The notes below the pieces were generated by a model, which saw only the letters and a program-made list of their open reading frames with translations, made no database searches and had not been told where the DNA came from. DNA of 64,000 nucleotides. Origin: Haemonchus contortus (taxonomy: Eukaryota > Nematoda > Chromadorea > Rhabditida > Trichostrongylidae). Shown one piece after another: positions 33,536 through 46,094 of the stretch. The position numbers and the translations under genes are program-made. The stretch covers positions 49,774,001 through 49,838,000 of the forward strand of contig LS997565.1 of the NCBI GenBank assembly GCA_000469685.2. The letters are read 5' to 3'. Every line of letters begins with the position of its first letter. Position 1 is the first letter of the stretch.

Positions 33536-35662
33536 CTTCACCTAGTTTAGGCTATTTTGCTCCTTATAGCACATTCTACATGGATTTGATACGTTGGCAA
33601 AAACACAGTTAACCAGTGGGCGCAATGTGCCAACAAGCTATAAAAATCAAAGATCTCATGAAATACAACAGTTGCTAATGAATACATAGTCGAACAGTTG
33701 AAGTTGTTACCCCTAGAGTAATAATCTGTTTTCAAAATATTTTCCTCGTCATCATGGTATTTCTTCAAATGATTTCGCGATTCCGAAGAATTCTATGTAT
33801 TTACAAAAATAAATAACGAGCTTCCGATGAAGTGAAAGTGGGGAGAGCTCGTGCAACGTAATAGTTTTATGGAAAGTTCAGATGTCAAGAACTTTTCACA
33901 TGTCGATTCTGTCTGATGTAACGTAGTGTTCCAGGGCGGTTACGACTTAGTGAACTGTTTTCGGTGCTGTAATTCATTTCTCCACTCACGGTTTATCACC
34001 AGTCATCTGATCTCTGTATGTTATATGTGATATCTGTATGTTCATCTGATAGGCATTTTTGTTTCCTCTACAAATAATGGTCAAAATCAGTAATGCATGG
34101 TTCAGCATAGCCGATATACAGTAGCACTCGTAAGTATTCGGCAAAATGCTTTTTCAGTCCTGCTTCTCAGTCGTAACTTCTTTCCTCTGAATCTAATCAT
34201 GCAAAATTTCAATACGTGTAGCACGGGTGTATTGTGAATATTTACCACTATTGACCTGCAATCTGATCATGTTCCAGATATACCAAAGAGCTTGAATTCA
34301 AAATTAGCTAAAAATACAGATAATGTTTCTTTTAGAACTTCTTACTTTTTTGCGAAGGCTGAAGTGTACGAGTGCTAATGCCGAACACAGTAGAGAAGAA
34401 TAACGCAGATAAGGTGCGAATAACTGTAGACGTCAATAACTTTGCCTTCAGCGAAATCTACTGCAGCAACAAGTATTGCTTTTAGTTATTTCCATATTAA
34501 TGCTTCGCAGTCAAGTAGTGTTGGATAGTGTGAAATATGCTTCAGTTGAATATATAAAAATTTCGCGCGATTTGCTCCACTAACGAGGGAGGGATCCCAG
34601 GTCGCGGTGGCTATTCAAGATGAGATGCATACCGACGTAGGTAGTTTCGGACACTGATCTCAAATCTGGGTTCCAAATCTGCGAAACGGTTCTGTGAACA
34701 AAGTTACGGGCCCCTCTTCCCCAGGCGCCATGCCCCTTTGTTGCTTTTATACGAGAATCAACATGAACAGAGGGCGCACTTGGGAGGTTGACGGACTAGT
34801 AGACATGACATGGAGGTTCGAATCCTTAACGAACGTGCTTGTTTTGCTTTTCCCTAAAAAAATCTTCTGAACTCTTGCGAAACCCTTTTACACATCATAT
34901 ACACTACCTACAGCCCTCCCTCATATTTATGGAACACAAGAAATGATGATACAGGTATATTTTTTCGTCAGCTCTACAGATTGGTTAGTGAGGGTGCATA
35001 TAGAACCTTCTGCTCCCGGCACTCAAGATGTGTTCAAGGAAAACAATAGCTCCATACACTTTCAAAAGAAGGCTGTCGAATGACTCGTCAGACTTGAGTA
35101 CTTTTGGGGGAAGTAATGCCCCTCTATGGGTAGAAGTGGGCTGGTGCATTTCAGGTGTCACTTTTATGCAAAAATACCATCTAAACAATAGGTGAGCATT
35201 TTATGAACAGATATGATAATTCAACACAAAGTCATTGGAGCAGAAAAGTTTCCCACAATGCGAACGCATGCAAGAAAGTTCACTCCACCCGTAACTCTCT
35301 CACAATTCCCGTCTAGTTGAGAATATCCCGTAGAAATTCGAATTTCTCCCAAGTCCCTGTTCACGTACCCTGATGCAAACCATGAGTAAGAAAGAAACTC
35401 TTTGAATCTAGGCGCGTCAAACACTACACTAGTGAGATAATGCGAATAATGGAGTTGCGGTTGCTAAAGTGGAGGTCCAGATCATGAACAATTACGGAAG
35501 AGACAGTACACTTATGTACATATATATGGCTTTAAGTAGTGAGAACAAATATACACCGAGAGGAGCAACTTGAGAAATTGCATCAGGTGGAATGTTGAGC
35601 ACTTTCACCTTCTTGATAGTTGGCAAAGCAAGATGCCGGAAGCAGAAGGGTTCTATGTGCAG

Positions 35663-35674
35663 CCCCCCCCCCCC
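35663..35674 (-). repeat. poly-C tract, C12
   Basis: A pure run of 12 C at the inner edge of the foldback's right arm. Confidence 0.95.
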
Positions 35675-35871
35675 ATTATTCGGTCTGTAGAGCTGACGAA
35701 AAAAAAACTTGTATCACCATTTCTTGTGTTCCATAAATATGAGGGAGGGCTGTAGGTAGTGTATATGATGTTCAAAAGGGTTTTGCAAGAGTTCAGAACA
35801 TTTTTATTAAAAAGCAAAACAAGCACATTCGTCAAGGACCCGAACCTCCGTGTCACGTCTACCAGGGGGGA

Positions 35872-35883
35872 GGGGGGGGGGGG
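35872..35883 (+). repeat. poly-G tract, G12 (G6-A-G12)
   Basis: A pure run of 12 G preceded by GGGGGGA, in the right arm of the foldback at 34585-36018. Confidence 0.95.
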
Positions 35884-36683
35884 CCGTGACTTTGTTCCCA
35901 GAACCGTTTCGCAGATTTGGAACCCAGATTTGCAGATTTGAGATCAGTATTCGAAACTACCTACGTCGGTATGCATCTCATCTTGAATGACCACTGCGAC
36001 CTGGTATCCTTTCCTTGCAAGAAAGAAGTTATGACCGAAAAAGGGTGAAAACGTTTGGCCAAATACTTTTGATAATACTACTGTATATTCATATCAAGAA
36101 GATAGAACAGTATAGAAGGTATAGGAGGTGCGGTATACAGGTCACACTGAGTGAACGGATGCCTTATAATCGGATAGAGTCATCAAAAGCAACAGTGATG
36201 TTCATCATTTCTACTGTTGTTTGAAAAAGCAATTGCATTATTGTAACCACATGGGAAAACCTAATTGGAGTGAGGTGATCGCAATGATGCCTTCAGATTC
36301 CCATTCCTCCTACCTGCAGCAATCATCAGAGCTTGAAGCATTTAGAAAACAGCGGTGACACTTCAAAGCTTTTGGAGCCATCATTACATGATCAACCTCA
36401 TCCGCCCTTCCTTTTGGAACCATTAGTTCACGAGCACATCCGTCTGGGAAAAAGCCATGAATTATTGTCAACGCATGGCTCATAGTAATCATTCTGCCCT
36501 GATCTGTTGTTCTGTTTCCATTGAATGAACTCGTCCTTGAAGTCCTTCGGCCACTCTTTGCCCCAACAAGTCACACACAACGTTAAAGACTGTCAGTGCT
36601 GGAAGAAAAGGCAGGCAGTTGTCTGTTTTCTTGAGCGTCCTTTTCTTCATCAGAAGCAAACTAGGTTCCTTACTTGCTCAATC

Positions 36684-36742
36684 ACTGTGATTACTGTAGA
36701 AATTACGGGAATAGCACGAAAATGGTGTTGTTATCATCAACA
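36684..36742 (+). promoter_or_regulatory. conserved upstream blocks of receptor D
   Basis: ACTGTGATTACTGTAGAAA at 36684-36702 and TTGTTATCATCAACA at 36728-36742, respectively 247 and 203 nt before the ATG. Both blocks recur at similar distances before E, F and relic G. Promoter function is inferred from conservation between otherwise diverged flanks. Confidence 0.5.
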
Positions 36743-36930
36743 AAGCGTGCGTTCTCGGAATACCTTAAGACATATTGCTGAGCTTTCTGTTTTTCAGTGA
36801 AAGCCACTTTGGATCTTGTACGTTTTTGAGCAAACATATGTTGTTGCTCATTGAACGCCTCTTTTCTGAAGTTTGACTTGTTTCTGGAGAGCCTCGAGTA
36901 GTGAATTCATTTTATTTTGTTTCAGTGGAC

Positions 36931-39900
36931 ATGGAGATATTCTACTTCAATATTCCTTGGATTATTGATGAAAAAGATTACAACTGCAGTAGCCGTACCC
37001 TATCAGAATGGCAAAGTAGAGGCTATGTGGACCCTGTGCAAGGAGTTTATTTTGCTGTGACAGGAGTAATTTTTGTGGTGAGTTCATCGAATTGAAAATT
37101 AAATTTGGTTCTAGTTTCTAAAAAATAAACGAAGCTAAACTACCACGTCAAGGAAGACCTGGACATCTAAAGCTTCCTAATGAACAGAGATTGGAATTCA
37201 AACTTTCTGATTAGCTCGATAACCTTGAGTCTGAAGAACCAGATCAAAGCGAAGAGACAAGTAGAAAATCCTTCCGTTCCTACTTTGTTTTTTTTTTCCC
37301 TTTTGTCTTAGACGTCAGTTAGGGGGTGCTCTAGAAAGTGTCCTCATTTTATTCGAAATTCTTCACTCTCACATCATTTATAGATGAGATAGTCACTGAG
37401 TTGCGAAACTTTTGGCTCAACATTCCCTCCCGATTCATGCGAGGCACTCTTACCTGAGCGAAGCCTATGTTTCAGTTCCCACGGTCGCGCTTGTCTACAA
37501 AGAATGTATTTGAAATGAGAAATTCAGATACTCAATGTGATGGGTCTGATTGGAATGGTGAAAGGGAAACTGCTGAGTACTCCTTGTTACCTCCTTATGT
37601 TCTTCAACGGCATCATTGACATTATGGACATCATTGCTGGCTCACTTATTCCAGCATATTTTTTCTTTGTAAGTCATTTCGTATCCGCATTTATGAGGGG
37701 CTCTCTCCACGAGGAATATCCTCCTCTTTCAATTTACAAAATGTATCCGCGATCACATGAGCTGCTATTCTTTCTCAAAAGTGGTCCAGAGGTGTTTGCA
37801 AGCTCATGGGCGTTTCGTATTGCATATACTTGAGCTGCCGTTTTCGTTGAAAGATTAGAAAGATTACTGTAGGAGTGTTAGCCATGTCTGATGCCCGAAT
37901 ATTTCATCAATGGCCTCGAATGCACCTCACAAAATAGTCGCTTGATAACACCTCCGGCAAATTCAAGTTCAAAGAAAGAGCACTGTAAGATTACGTAATA
38001 GATTTAACGTTCCTCTGTTCTGTTTTCAAATAGTAAGAACACTTACCATCAGAAGAAAGTTACATAGAAAGTTCCTGATGTAGTAATGTTTATATGAAGC
38101 CATGAAACCAACAATTTCGTTCAGACTGGAGCCGTTTTCTGTTCTTCGGAAGCTCTCGAGAGATTCAGTGGTTACTTCGCATGGTGTAAGTTCAACTATT
38201 CGAATGATCAGGAAACTTTATAATACATGGGAAAGAATTAAACTTTCCCAGTGGCCTTTGGCCTTTTCTAGTATTGGAAAAAGCTATGCATACAAATTCC
38301 AAACAGATTTGTAGTGACTTAAAAAGCCAAATATGAATGGTTTCAGAATGCAACTTGAAAGCACAGTTTACGATAATTTTGAGGTGCCCATTTTTATTCA
38401 AAAAGTGGAAGTATACGTTGGGAATAGTTAGTCGGTAGTAAAGAAAGCGAGAAAATTTGCCTCTTTTGAGAAAAAATGAGGCTCCTTCAAAAGTAGGGAA
38501 AATGAAGGTTGGACGAGATTACTATGACAGAAATAATATTGAGATGAGAATACACACGGTAAAATCTTTGTGCCTTTATAACGCCCTAGGCCGTTTTCCT
38601 GCCTAATAGCGCCAAATATGTTATACGAGGGAGCCTCGTACTCATCCTATGGGGAAATCTCAGAGACCACTTTTATCGTAAGCTGCGCTTTCAAACAGCA
38701 AAGTCAGAGTCAGCTTATAGGATACATTCATAGTGAAGTAGTGCACAAATTACAACTAACCCCCTTTTTTACAGGTGTATGGGCTGGAGCTTCGCTAAAT
38801 TGTATGGTATTAGCCTTGAATCGTGTTATTGAAATGATACCTCCTGCGAGAGCTCTTCGCTTTTTATTCAAAGGTTAGTTTCAGCTCTCTTTATCGATAT
38901 ATGCTCTTGCTTTTTATATTCATATTTTTAGGTAAACTGTTGTACTTGTGGATGGTACTAATAGTAATATATATGGTAATCTCACCATTTCTGAACCGTT
39001 CTCATCCTTTCAGTACTGTAGCTTCTGCTTATATTAGCTCACCAATGATCACCGACGACGCTGATAAGGTCACTTACGCATTCTGCCTGATTTATAAACT
39101 TTTGAATTTTTTTTTTGGGTAGGAGAGCGATCTGACATGGAGATTTTCAGGAAGCAGCTCATTTCAATACACTTCTTCTACCGATCCATAATGTTGCCGT
39201 CGTCATCGTTTTATTCACACTTTACACCATTCTTTGTGTGTACGTCTTCCAAATGCGTCGCATTGCAAAACGAAGTACCTACAAATTGCAGTTACAGGTA
39301 TGTGCCATGATGAACTATAGAAAAATTAAAGTGTCTATGCGAACGAAGTCGTTGATTTTTGAGTAAGTATATTACTGTGAGGATTTCCTCGTTGAAGTTT
39401 ATAAGAGCTTTGATAGGTACTCTTCTTAGGTAAGTCAAGCATCCGGCCACTCATACAGCGGGGGACGTGCACTACGTTCGTCCGAGGCAAACTGCGCGGC
39501 GAAGTTCGTGACGATTTGTACGCACTGAGGGGCACAAACTCGAAGTATAGTAGTTTAGTAGGATCGAATAACCCTTCTAATCTAGTCTACTTCAAACTTG
39601 GGTCCCAATGACAGGCGCTAAAGTCGTCCAAATCGTTATAAACTCCGTCGCGCAATTTGCCGCGCCCATACTCGGACGCATGTAAGTCCACATACCCCTC
39701 ATACTGCATATGGGTTGCCAGGTGCCGTCTCCTTGCACGAAATTCTGTCGGGACCCCACTTTTTTTAAATAGAAATCGGGACTCCCGACATGGTTGTTTC
39801 GTAAGTGACGGCGGCTTTGACCCATTGAAAGAGGTGGCGCGTACCGGCCCATACCGGAATTTTTTAGAGGGGCCCGTTCAAGTGGGAAAGGGCTGATGGG

Positions 39901-41093
39901 TGTGGTATATACCTCCCAACAATCGTGTCGCGCTCGCCGCACTCGATCGCGCACTATGAAGGGAAAAGTTTGGTGATGGTTTTGTGCCTCATAACGTCCT
40001 TTGCAGCTCTTCATTCAAGTGCTTATGATCTGTTCAACTACGACCATGACAGCGCTTCTTTATTCTGCTATGATATTCATCACGGTGTCGCGAAACGTTG
40101 CGATTGCAGCCAACGTTTTATGGCAGCTGAGTCATGGTATATTATTCTAACCACTGTACTTATTCAGTTGGTGATATCTGTATTTTGGGAATGGAAAGGG
40201 CTGCTAACTTCTACCCAAAAATCGCGTCGTGCTCGCTGCACTCGATGAAGGGGGATGTGTGAGTTTCCAAAGGGAGGACATGGTATTCGCGGAGCCATTG
40301 CGCTCGCTGTGGGGGTTCGCAAAGAAGTGCGGCCACGAGTCTGACTTTTTTGGACGTCATGCCCTTACCCTATTCATTATTAGAACCCTCCCCCCTCTCT
40401 CCATCCCTCTCCCCCTTCTCCATCTTGGTGAGCTTGACAACGCTAATGAATATAGCATGATGATAGCTGATATTATAAATAATAAATACATATTTGATAG
40501 TGAAGCTGTAAGCGTTGACAGATACATGAGTTCGGATCCGGAACCATTTCTTCGGGTGTGGTGCGTTAGCAACGAAATGGTCGCGTCGCGGTGAGAGGGG
40601 CGTCGCGCGCGAAGGAATGTAGCAGGATGCAGCAGTAGGTAAGAAATACAAGAACTAAAAGTACTAATAGTCTTAGAATTATGCATAAAATAATGATCGC
40701 ATATCGATTGAGCTGTATGAAGGACGCTAGAGCTGTAATAACGGCGAATGAGTGGTTTGCGACAGCCGCGTGCGGCGAATCGACTACCCAAAATCGTTCC
40801 TAACGCCCGTCTCCCCATTTCTTCTCCCACAAAACGATACACTTGCGATCTTTCTGACGTGTGGTATAGTGATTCTGAGGACTTAATGCTATGAATAAAA
40901 ATATGAACACTTCTATCCTTGCTGATCTTTACCTTCAATTCTATACGTTCTATATTCTATGCATTTAGGTTTTCACGCAATCGTTTATCTTTGCCTCAAT
41001 CGTGATATAAGCCACGAGGTATCGAAAATGTTCATCAGAAGGAGAACGATACGAACATCAACCGTTATAACCGTTGCTATAATTCGAGCATGA
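36931..41093 (+). CDS. SRT-family chemoreceptor, gene D (complete, 328 aa)
   Basis: Eight exons: 36931-37077, 37528-37668, 38125-38185, 38775-38873, 38932-39068, 39151-39297, 40007-40136 and 40969-41093 (TGA). They sum to 987 nt with no stop. Residues 1-35 are extracellular with DYNCS (N-glycosylation site at N18). TM1 is about 38-60, TM2 about 70-96, TGAVFCSS about 97-104, and TM3 ends in LALNR (about 130). The HPFST...SPMITDDADK loop precedes TM5; the KLQLQ linker is at about 240-244; TM6-7 ends QLSHGFHAIVYLCLNR, followed by a short basic tail. The start is fixed by a TTTCAG acceptor 5 nt upstream and by agreement with E and F. The exon 5 donor is unusual (AAG|GTCACT). Introns are short, with an M2 MITE in intron 3 and a foldback in intron 6. 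Confidence 0.92.
38355..38694. repeat. MITE-like element, family M2
   Basis: Ends TTGAAAGCACAGTTTACGAT and ATCGTAAGCTGCGCTTTCAA; 340 bp in intron 3 of gene D. Confidence 0.65.
39457..39697. mobile_element. short foldback element in intron 6 of gene D
   Basis: About 240 bp folding back on itself around GTAGTTTAGTAGGATCGAATAACC. Arms include CGTCCGAGGCAAACTGCGCG and its diverged complement CGCGCAATTTGCCGCG...CGGACG. Flanked by CTCATAC at 39450-39456 and 39698-39704. The homologous intron of gene A (about 2530-2575) lacks it, so this is an insertion. A longer-armed relative is at 54168-54440. Confidence 0.75.
40540..40810 (-). repeat. dispersed repeat R3
   Basis: Reverse copy of the R3 repeat of 22930-23215 (for example CGCGCGCGAAGGAATGTAGC), in intron 7 of gene D. 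Confidence 0.6.
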
Positions 41094-41363
41094 GGACTAC
41101 AATAAATCGTGGATGATCAAATTTCACTGGAAGTTCCACTGGGACCAGCACGAATTCATGAGTGCAGTTATCATAAAAAGATTGATATGATTCTAAGATA
41201 AAGAATGTTTTAATCAAAGGTTATTGAAAATTATAAAATGAAGATAAGAAGTGCTTTTGCCTACAGATGTTTTAATGTTCCCGTGATATGAAATTGTGCA
41301 TGTGCTACGATGTTCCATAGCTGATCTGAATATCCAAAACAAGCTGATTGGTGATTTGATGTA

Positions 41364-41870
41364 CAGTAGCGCTCAAAAGTATTCGGCGAAATGCTTCTTC
41401 AGTTATAATTTTCAGTCGTAACTTCTTTCCTACTGGATCTAATCAGCGAAATTTCAGTATGTGTAGCATTGGTGTAGTGTGAATATTTACCACTATTAAC
41501 CTGCAGTATGATCATGTTCCAAATATTCAAAAGGGCTTGAACAAAAAATCAACTAGAATTACGAATGGTGGTCCTTCTAGGAGTCCTTTCCTTTTTGCCA
41601 TGTCTTAGGTGTACGAGCACTAATGTCGAACCCAGAAGAGAAGAAAAACGTACATAAGGTCCGAATAACTGCAGACGTCACAAACTTGCTTCTAGCATAG
41701 TCTACAAACCCCTCCCCATTAGTATGTGGATATGGCTGTTTTGCAGTCAAGTGGTGTTGGACACTGTAGAATATTCATCAGCCAAACATATCAAAATTTC
41801 ATGTGATTTGCTCCACTGGAAAAAAAGTTACGGCAAGTTAAAGTTGGCCGAATACTTTTGAGCGCTACTG
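41364..41870. mobile_element. MITE family M1, copy 3
   Basis: 507 bp, ends CAGTAGCGCTCAAAAGTATT and its complement, TA on both sides (41362-41363, 41871-41872). Very close to copy 1, so recently mobile. It lies between D and E. Confidence 0.85.
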
Positions 41871-42499
41871 TATATGTAGGCCGAATACAGAAATCCAGAA
41901 CCTCTCCGCAGGAGAATCGGAGCTGCTATGGCGGACCTTTATGTAATATAATGTCCTAGAATGTTGTTTCTTGTCCTCCATGATTTTACAGTACTTTATT
42001 TGTTCATGAACTTGTTCAAAAGTTTGTTTTTTCATTCTTTTCATTTCGACGAGCGCATGATAACAGAAAACATCTAGAATAGCTTTGACTGATGTTCATT
42101 CTGAAGGTTTTAATTGAGAAGCAGCGACGATGCTGACCTATTTTTGCATTTGATGACCTTCATTGACTCTTTTTTAAACTGCTTCAGCAAATAAATATGA
42201 AGGATTGCATCATAGAATAGAACTTGTTGAGCTTTTTTTGCATTCTCTCAGAAGCGACGTAAACATCTAACTGACCATTTTAAAACATTCCACACCTACC
42301 TTCCATCTGAGCTTAAGGCTCTTCAAAGAAGTGTTCGCAGTAGTTGCTGCCATAGGCCTACCAGAGACCGAATCTCAGGCTAACATATGCGGTGATTAAC
42401 GTTACCATCCATCTCCAAAGGATCGTCCGTGTGGGGAGTGAAATGCTGACTCGTTCATCGGCCTCATCATCGGCTCCTAGAGGTTACTGCATCAGCTAA

Positions 42500-43160
42500 T
42501 GCTACGATTTCTAATGATCACAAATCTGAATGGAACTAGAATAAGTAGATGGATACAAAATGGTGCCGATTTGATCGTACTTCAAGTTATCTCCATGTTC
42601 GTCTTTCTTGAAACCTGGGCATTTTGTACTATTCTTTGCCAGTGCTTCTGTGCTAAACAGGTTTATTAATGTGAAACATTTATTCGCAGGACGTTTCGAC
42701 CAAGTCGTCGTTATCAAAGGCTTGAAAGCGTTTCGGAACTTCCGAGTGTTACCTATCACGCTTGACGGAGACCAGCTCTTAACTAGCTGTAACTTAGGCT
42801 GATGAACTTCCAACAAAGTAGAAATTTCAACAGGGTACTCACGTCATTTCCACCAATTGCTCAACTTTAGTGGCAATAGAGCAATTGAGACAGCCCGGAC
42901 AACCACGACTCATTATAGTATCGTGACGTGACACGTATCAGACTCACTGTCAAAGCTCACACAGAGGGATGTAAAGCAAGATGTCATCAGTTATGTTGAT
43001 ACACTCATCCTTGTTATCGATGCTTGGATTTCGGTGTTTCATCCAGAAAACCTCTAGAGTTTTTCTGGCACCGATACTGTTTTCGTAGGACAGTGTCGTG
43101 TACATAACGTCGAAGTCACAACCAGCATGACCCTCCTCTTCTGTGCTTACTAAATTCTAC
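42500..43160 (-). pseudogene. relic of a second Penelope-like element family
   Basis: Minus strand at about 42980-43150 reads CDFDVMYTTLSYENSIGARK, then TLEVFWMKHRNPSID and DECINITDDILLYIPLCEL*. This matches residue for residue in pattern the C-terminus of the GIY-YIG domain of the PLEs at 5633-21892, but is far more diverged. About 260-300 bp further, at 42690-42725, the minus strand has a decayed hammerhead-like TTTGATAACGACGAC...GTCGAAACGTCC. The reverse transcriptase is gone. It is the terminal fragment of an older, distinct PLE lineage. Confidence 0.7.
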
Positions 43161-43654
43161 GGTTTTGTTCGAAAAGGAACACATTTTATGCGATCATCTA
43201 GGCTATAATCGTTAGATCCAATCCGTATCACTATTTACCATCCGCTATCTGCTTTCAACACTTCACTGTTATCTCTAGAAATGAGAGTGTGAAACTGTCT
43301 ATCTGGCCCATTACCTACCTCACTTAATTTCCAAGGACCGTGAACCCTCTACATCCGAATTCTTCAAAGCCCTCAGTTTCAATCACTGTATGTCATCACG
43401 TAATTTAGCTCTGTTCTGAGGAAATGACTTGCCCCTCAATTTAGTAATCTTATATGTACAAACTTCTACATATAAGAGTTATCCTTACACCATGCGTAAG
43501 TCGCCCCTATAAGCTCAACAGCCTTCAGTTAATATCAATATCGAATAAAAGAAGGTTGTGAATTTGAGTAGATTTTTGCAAATACATAACACGTGAACCT
43601 GTGAATATGATGATTCTCAAAAAAAAAGAAGATTTGATGAACTCTCTGTAAGTA

Positions 43655-44742
43655 CACTGCGTTCAATAATGATACAGCCCCATATGAATTTCACCAAACC
43701 TCACTTCCAAGGCACTTCAGGCAAATCTCAGTATGAAAAATGTGTCCTATTCGGTTCAAAAATGATACAGTTTTTGAATCATTTTATTCAGCAGCCAGGT
43801 GATAATAAAAAGGAAATTGCGTGACCAATAATCCGTTGAGTCCCTAATCCTTCAAATGGTCTCAAAAATACGATTGTCTGAGCTAAAGTAAAGGTTATCA
43901 ATGAGTTCCTGATCAACTTGATGGAAAGCATTGACGATCGTTTTCTTCAACTCACTGACGCCTCCGAACTGCTTGTTCCTTTCACGAGTCTTCCTTACCT
44001 TAATCCCCATACGTTTTCATCGGATTCAAGGTCGGCCAGGGCGAAAAGCCGATTCGATACCGATTGAACCAGGTCAGTAGAATCGATTGCCATCTGGAGC
44101 ATCACAGTTATATTTTTTCCATCGGATAAATAACCTGAAGAACGAAATCGGGAGAAAGAAGAGTAAACGACAAGATCCTCCTCCGATCGGTTCGGTTGCA
44201 ATTCGTGGCAAAAGCGATCCGGTCATCGAAATGCTTTTTGGTCTAGAGGGTGCCTCCTTCATTTTCCTTCCAACGATAAATACAGACTTACTTATCACGT
44301 TCCAAACAGTAATCGACGCTTCCCTTAAAATCCGTTATTTGACTAGACAACTACATTCGTCGGTCCAAATTTGGAGCGATTCTACGATTTGACAGTCCCT
44401 GTTCCTTTTTTTCAGAGAATTTCACCTTTCTATAATAGAAATGGGATGGCAACTTCCCTTCACCCATTATCTGAAATTGGAACAGTCTACAAATGAAGCA
44501 ATTATTCAAGGTGTAAATGGAACGCCACAGGAAAAATGGTAGTGGCTGTTTTGTCTGGCAGCACAGGTGAGGTGACTTTTCAGAAAAAATTAGGGGAAAA
44601 TTGTCCATGATTCAACTCGTTGTTGGTCTATAATTATGGTCCGAATATGGCACAATTTCCATATTAAGCCTCTTCCTGGAGTGCCCTGAAAAGTGAGTTC
44701 TGGTGCAATCTATAGGTGGCTGTATCATTAGTGAACGCAGAT
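43655..44742 (-). mobile_element. Tc1-like DNA transposon, decayed
   Basis: 1088 bp with inverted ends (CTGCGTTCAATAATGATACA at left, CTGCGTTCACTAATGATACA read inward from right) and TA flanks. The minus strand keeps transposase pieces: SKFGPTNVV, KSVFIVGRKMKEAP, WPTLNPMKTYG and KVRKTRERNKQFGGVSELKK...AFHQVDQELIDNL, split by frameshifts. The order is that of a Tc1-family DDE transposase; the element is inactive. Confidence 0.75.
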
Positions 44743-46020
44743 TAGGTGCGGCTGGTAATCATGATTGATAGTCTACAGCGCAATGCTAAATCATTTTCGA
44801 AGTATCACACACAGATACCTGCCTTTCTATCCATCCTAGTTCGACAAATCAGATCATTGAGCATGTACGTAATGTGCCGCAACAACACTTCAGACATTTG
44901 GACATGATGTGCCAATATGCTGTAAAAAACATGGATTACAAACATCTTAAGGCGAATGCTAATGAGTAGCTGAACACTTCAAGTTGATCATTGAATTCTA
45001 TCGTACGTACGTATTTTCAAAATATTTCTAGAGCTATCTTACTGATATTTTCTTCGAATAATCCACGACTTGAAGGAGTTCTACGTCTACGAAATTACAA
45101 GAGTAAATAACAAGCTTCTGACGAAGTAAAATAGGAGGAAGCTTATACAATGTTATTTTAGAAAGTTTCGACGTCAAGACTCTATACATGTCGACTGCGA
45201 ATCTGATCGAATGATGTCTTAAAGCGAATGAGAAGAATATTCCTCTAACGAATAGGATATGATACTTTATTCTTTCCTCTTGTAACACTGACGTTAGTCC
45301 GAACCTACCGTTGTAAGTCGCTTCCAGATTAGCCCTATAAACAAATAAATAATTAGATAAGCTCTCTCAGCTTACTTCCGAAGTTGCACAGCGCCAAGTG
45401 GTCAAAGCACCAGCAATCTGCCACCCTACATTGTCAAATTTAGTCAGGTTCAGGCTATGCTCACCTGATGTACATCGTTATCCATCAACTTGGGGTAGAT
45501 TATGGCCGCCATCACCTTCTGTCGTTCTGACCGGTTTCAAACCATGTGGGGAGATTGAAGTGCACTCCAAGTTTATACTGGGCTTCGCATGTCATTTGAT
45601 ATCCTCTATCATATCATATCACATGTCATATTATTCTTACATAATCAGGAGCCAGCTCAGAAGGGAGGGTGAATGCGCAGGTTCGAGAATGGGTGAATAG
45701 GTCCTTGATCCTAGCTTTTCATTCATTCATTGTGACATGACATTTTTTCATACATAGTACCCAGAGCACTCGAATAACCTTCTCATGTACGGTCTTTTTG
45801 TGAACGTAGTCTTATCCTCTGCTGCAGTGGAGGTTCATAAGAAGCCCAGTACGTGGAAAGTAGACTCATCCACCCACATCACGGAGTATGCTCGAATATT
45901 TAAAGAACCCCTTCGCATTTGATATTAAAATTAGCTTAGCATACTGGTTGTTATCACGAGTAACCGTAAGACGTAAAGACGAGTAACCGTACATTCAAAT
46001 GCTCAAACTAAACAGGGCCC
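44743..46020. other. intergenic, nothing recognised
   Basis: No exon or repeat I can name between the Tc1-like element and the upstream blocks of receptor E. Confidence 0.5.
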
Positions 46021-46034
46021 GTATTTGCTAAATT

Positions 46035-46094
46035 ACTGTAATCACCGTAGAAAACGTAAAGCTAGCATCATATTGGTGATTGTTATCATCAACA
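46035..46094 (+). promoter_or_regulatory. conserved upstream blocks of receptor E
   Basis: ACTGTAATCACCGTAGAAA at 46035-46053 and TTGTTATCATCAACA at 46080-46094 (exactly as in D), 230 and 185 nt before the ATG. Confidence 0.5.

Larger units (their letters stand above)
34585..36018. mobile_element. long-armed foldback element nested in MITE
   Basis: Arms of about 330-370 bp (34590-34960 and 35690-36015) are inverted copies of each other. Both contain GATGAGATGCATACCGACGT, CAGCCCTCCCTCATATTTAT and GGAACACAAGAAAT. The centre (about 34961-35689) has no convincing ORF. No transposase seen. The arms carry a tRNA-like GGTTCGAATCC. The right arm has a C12 and a second C6 run where the left arm has GGGCCCCTCTTCCCC. 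Confidence 0.8.
34119..36083. mobile_element. MITE family M1, copy 2, split by a foldback element
   Basis: The left part 34119-34582 matches copies 1 and 3. The right end (GGCCAAATACTTTTGATAAT...CTACTG) is at about 36020-36083. TA flanks at 34117-34118 and 36084-36085. It is more diverged than the other two copies. The middle is the inserted element at 34585-36018. Confidence 0.8.

Noticed and set aside
34780..34830. GGTTCGAATCC in the foldback arm, considered as a tRNA gene
   Set aside because: No cloverleaf, no acceptor stem and no usable A box; only a B-box-like string.
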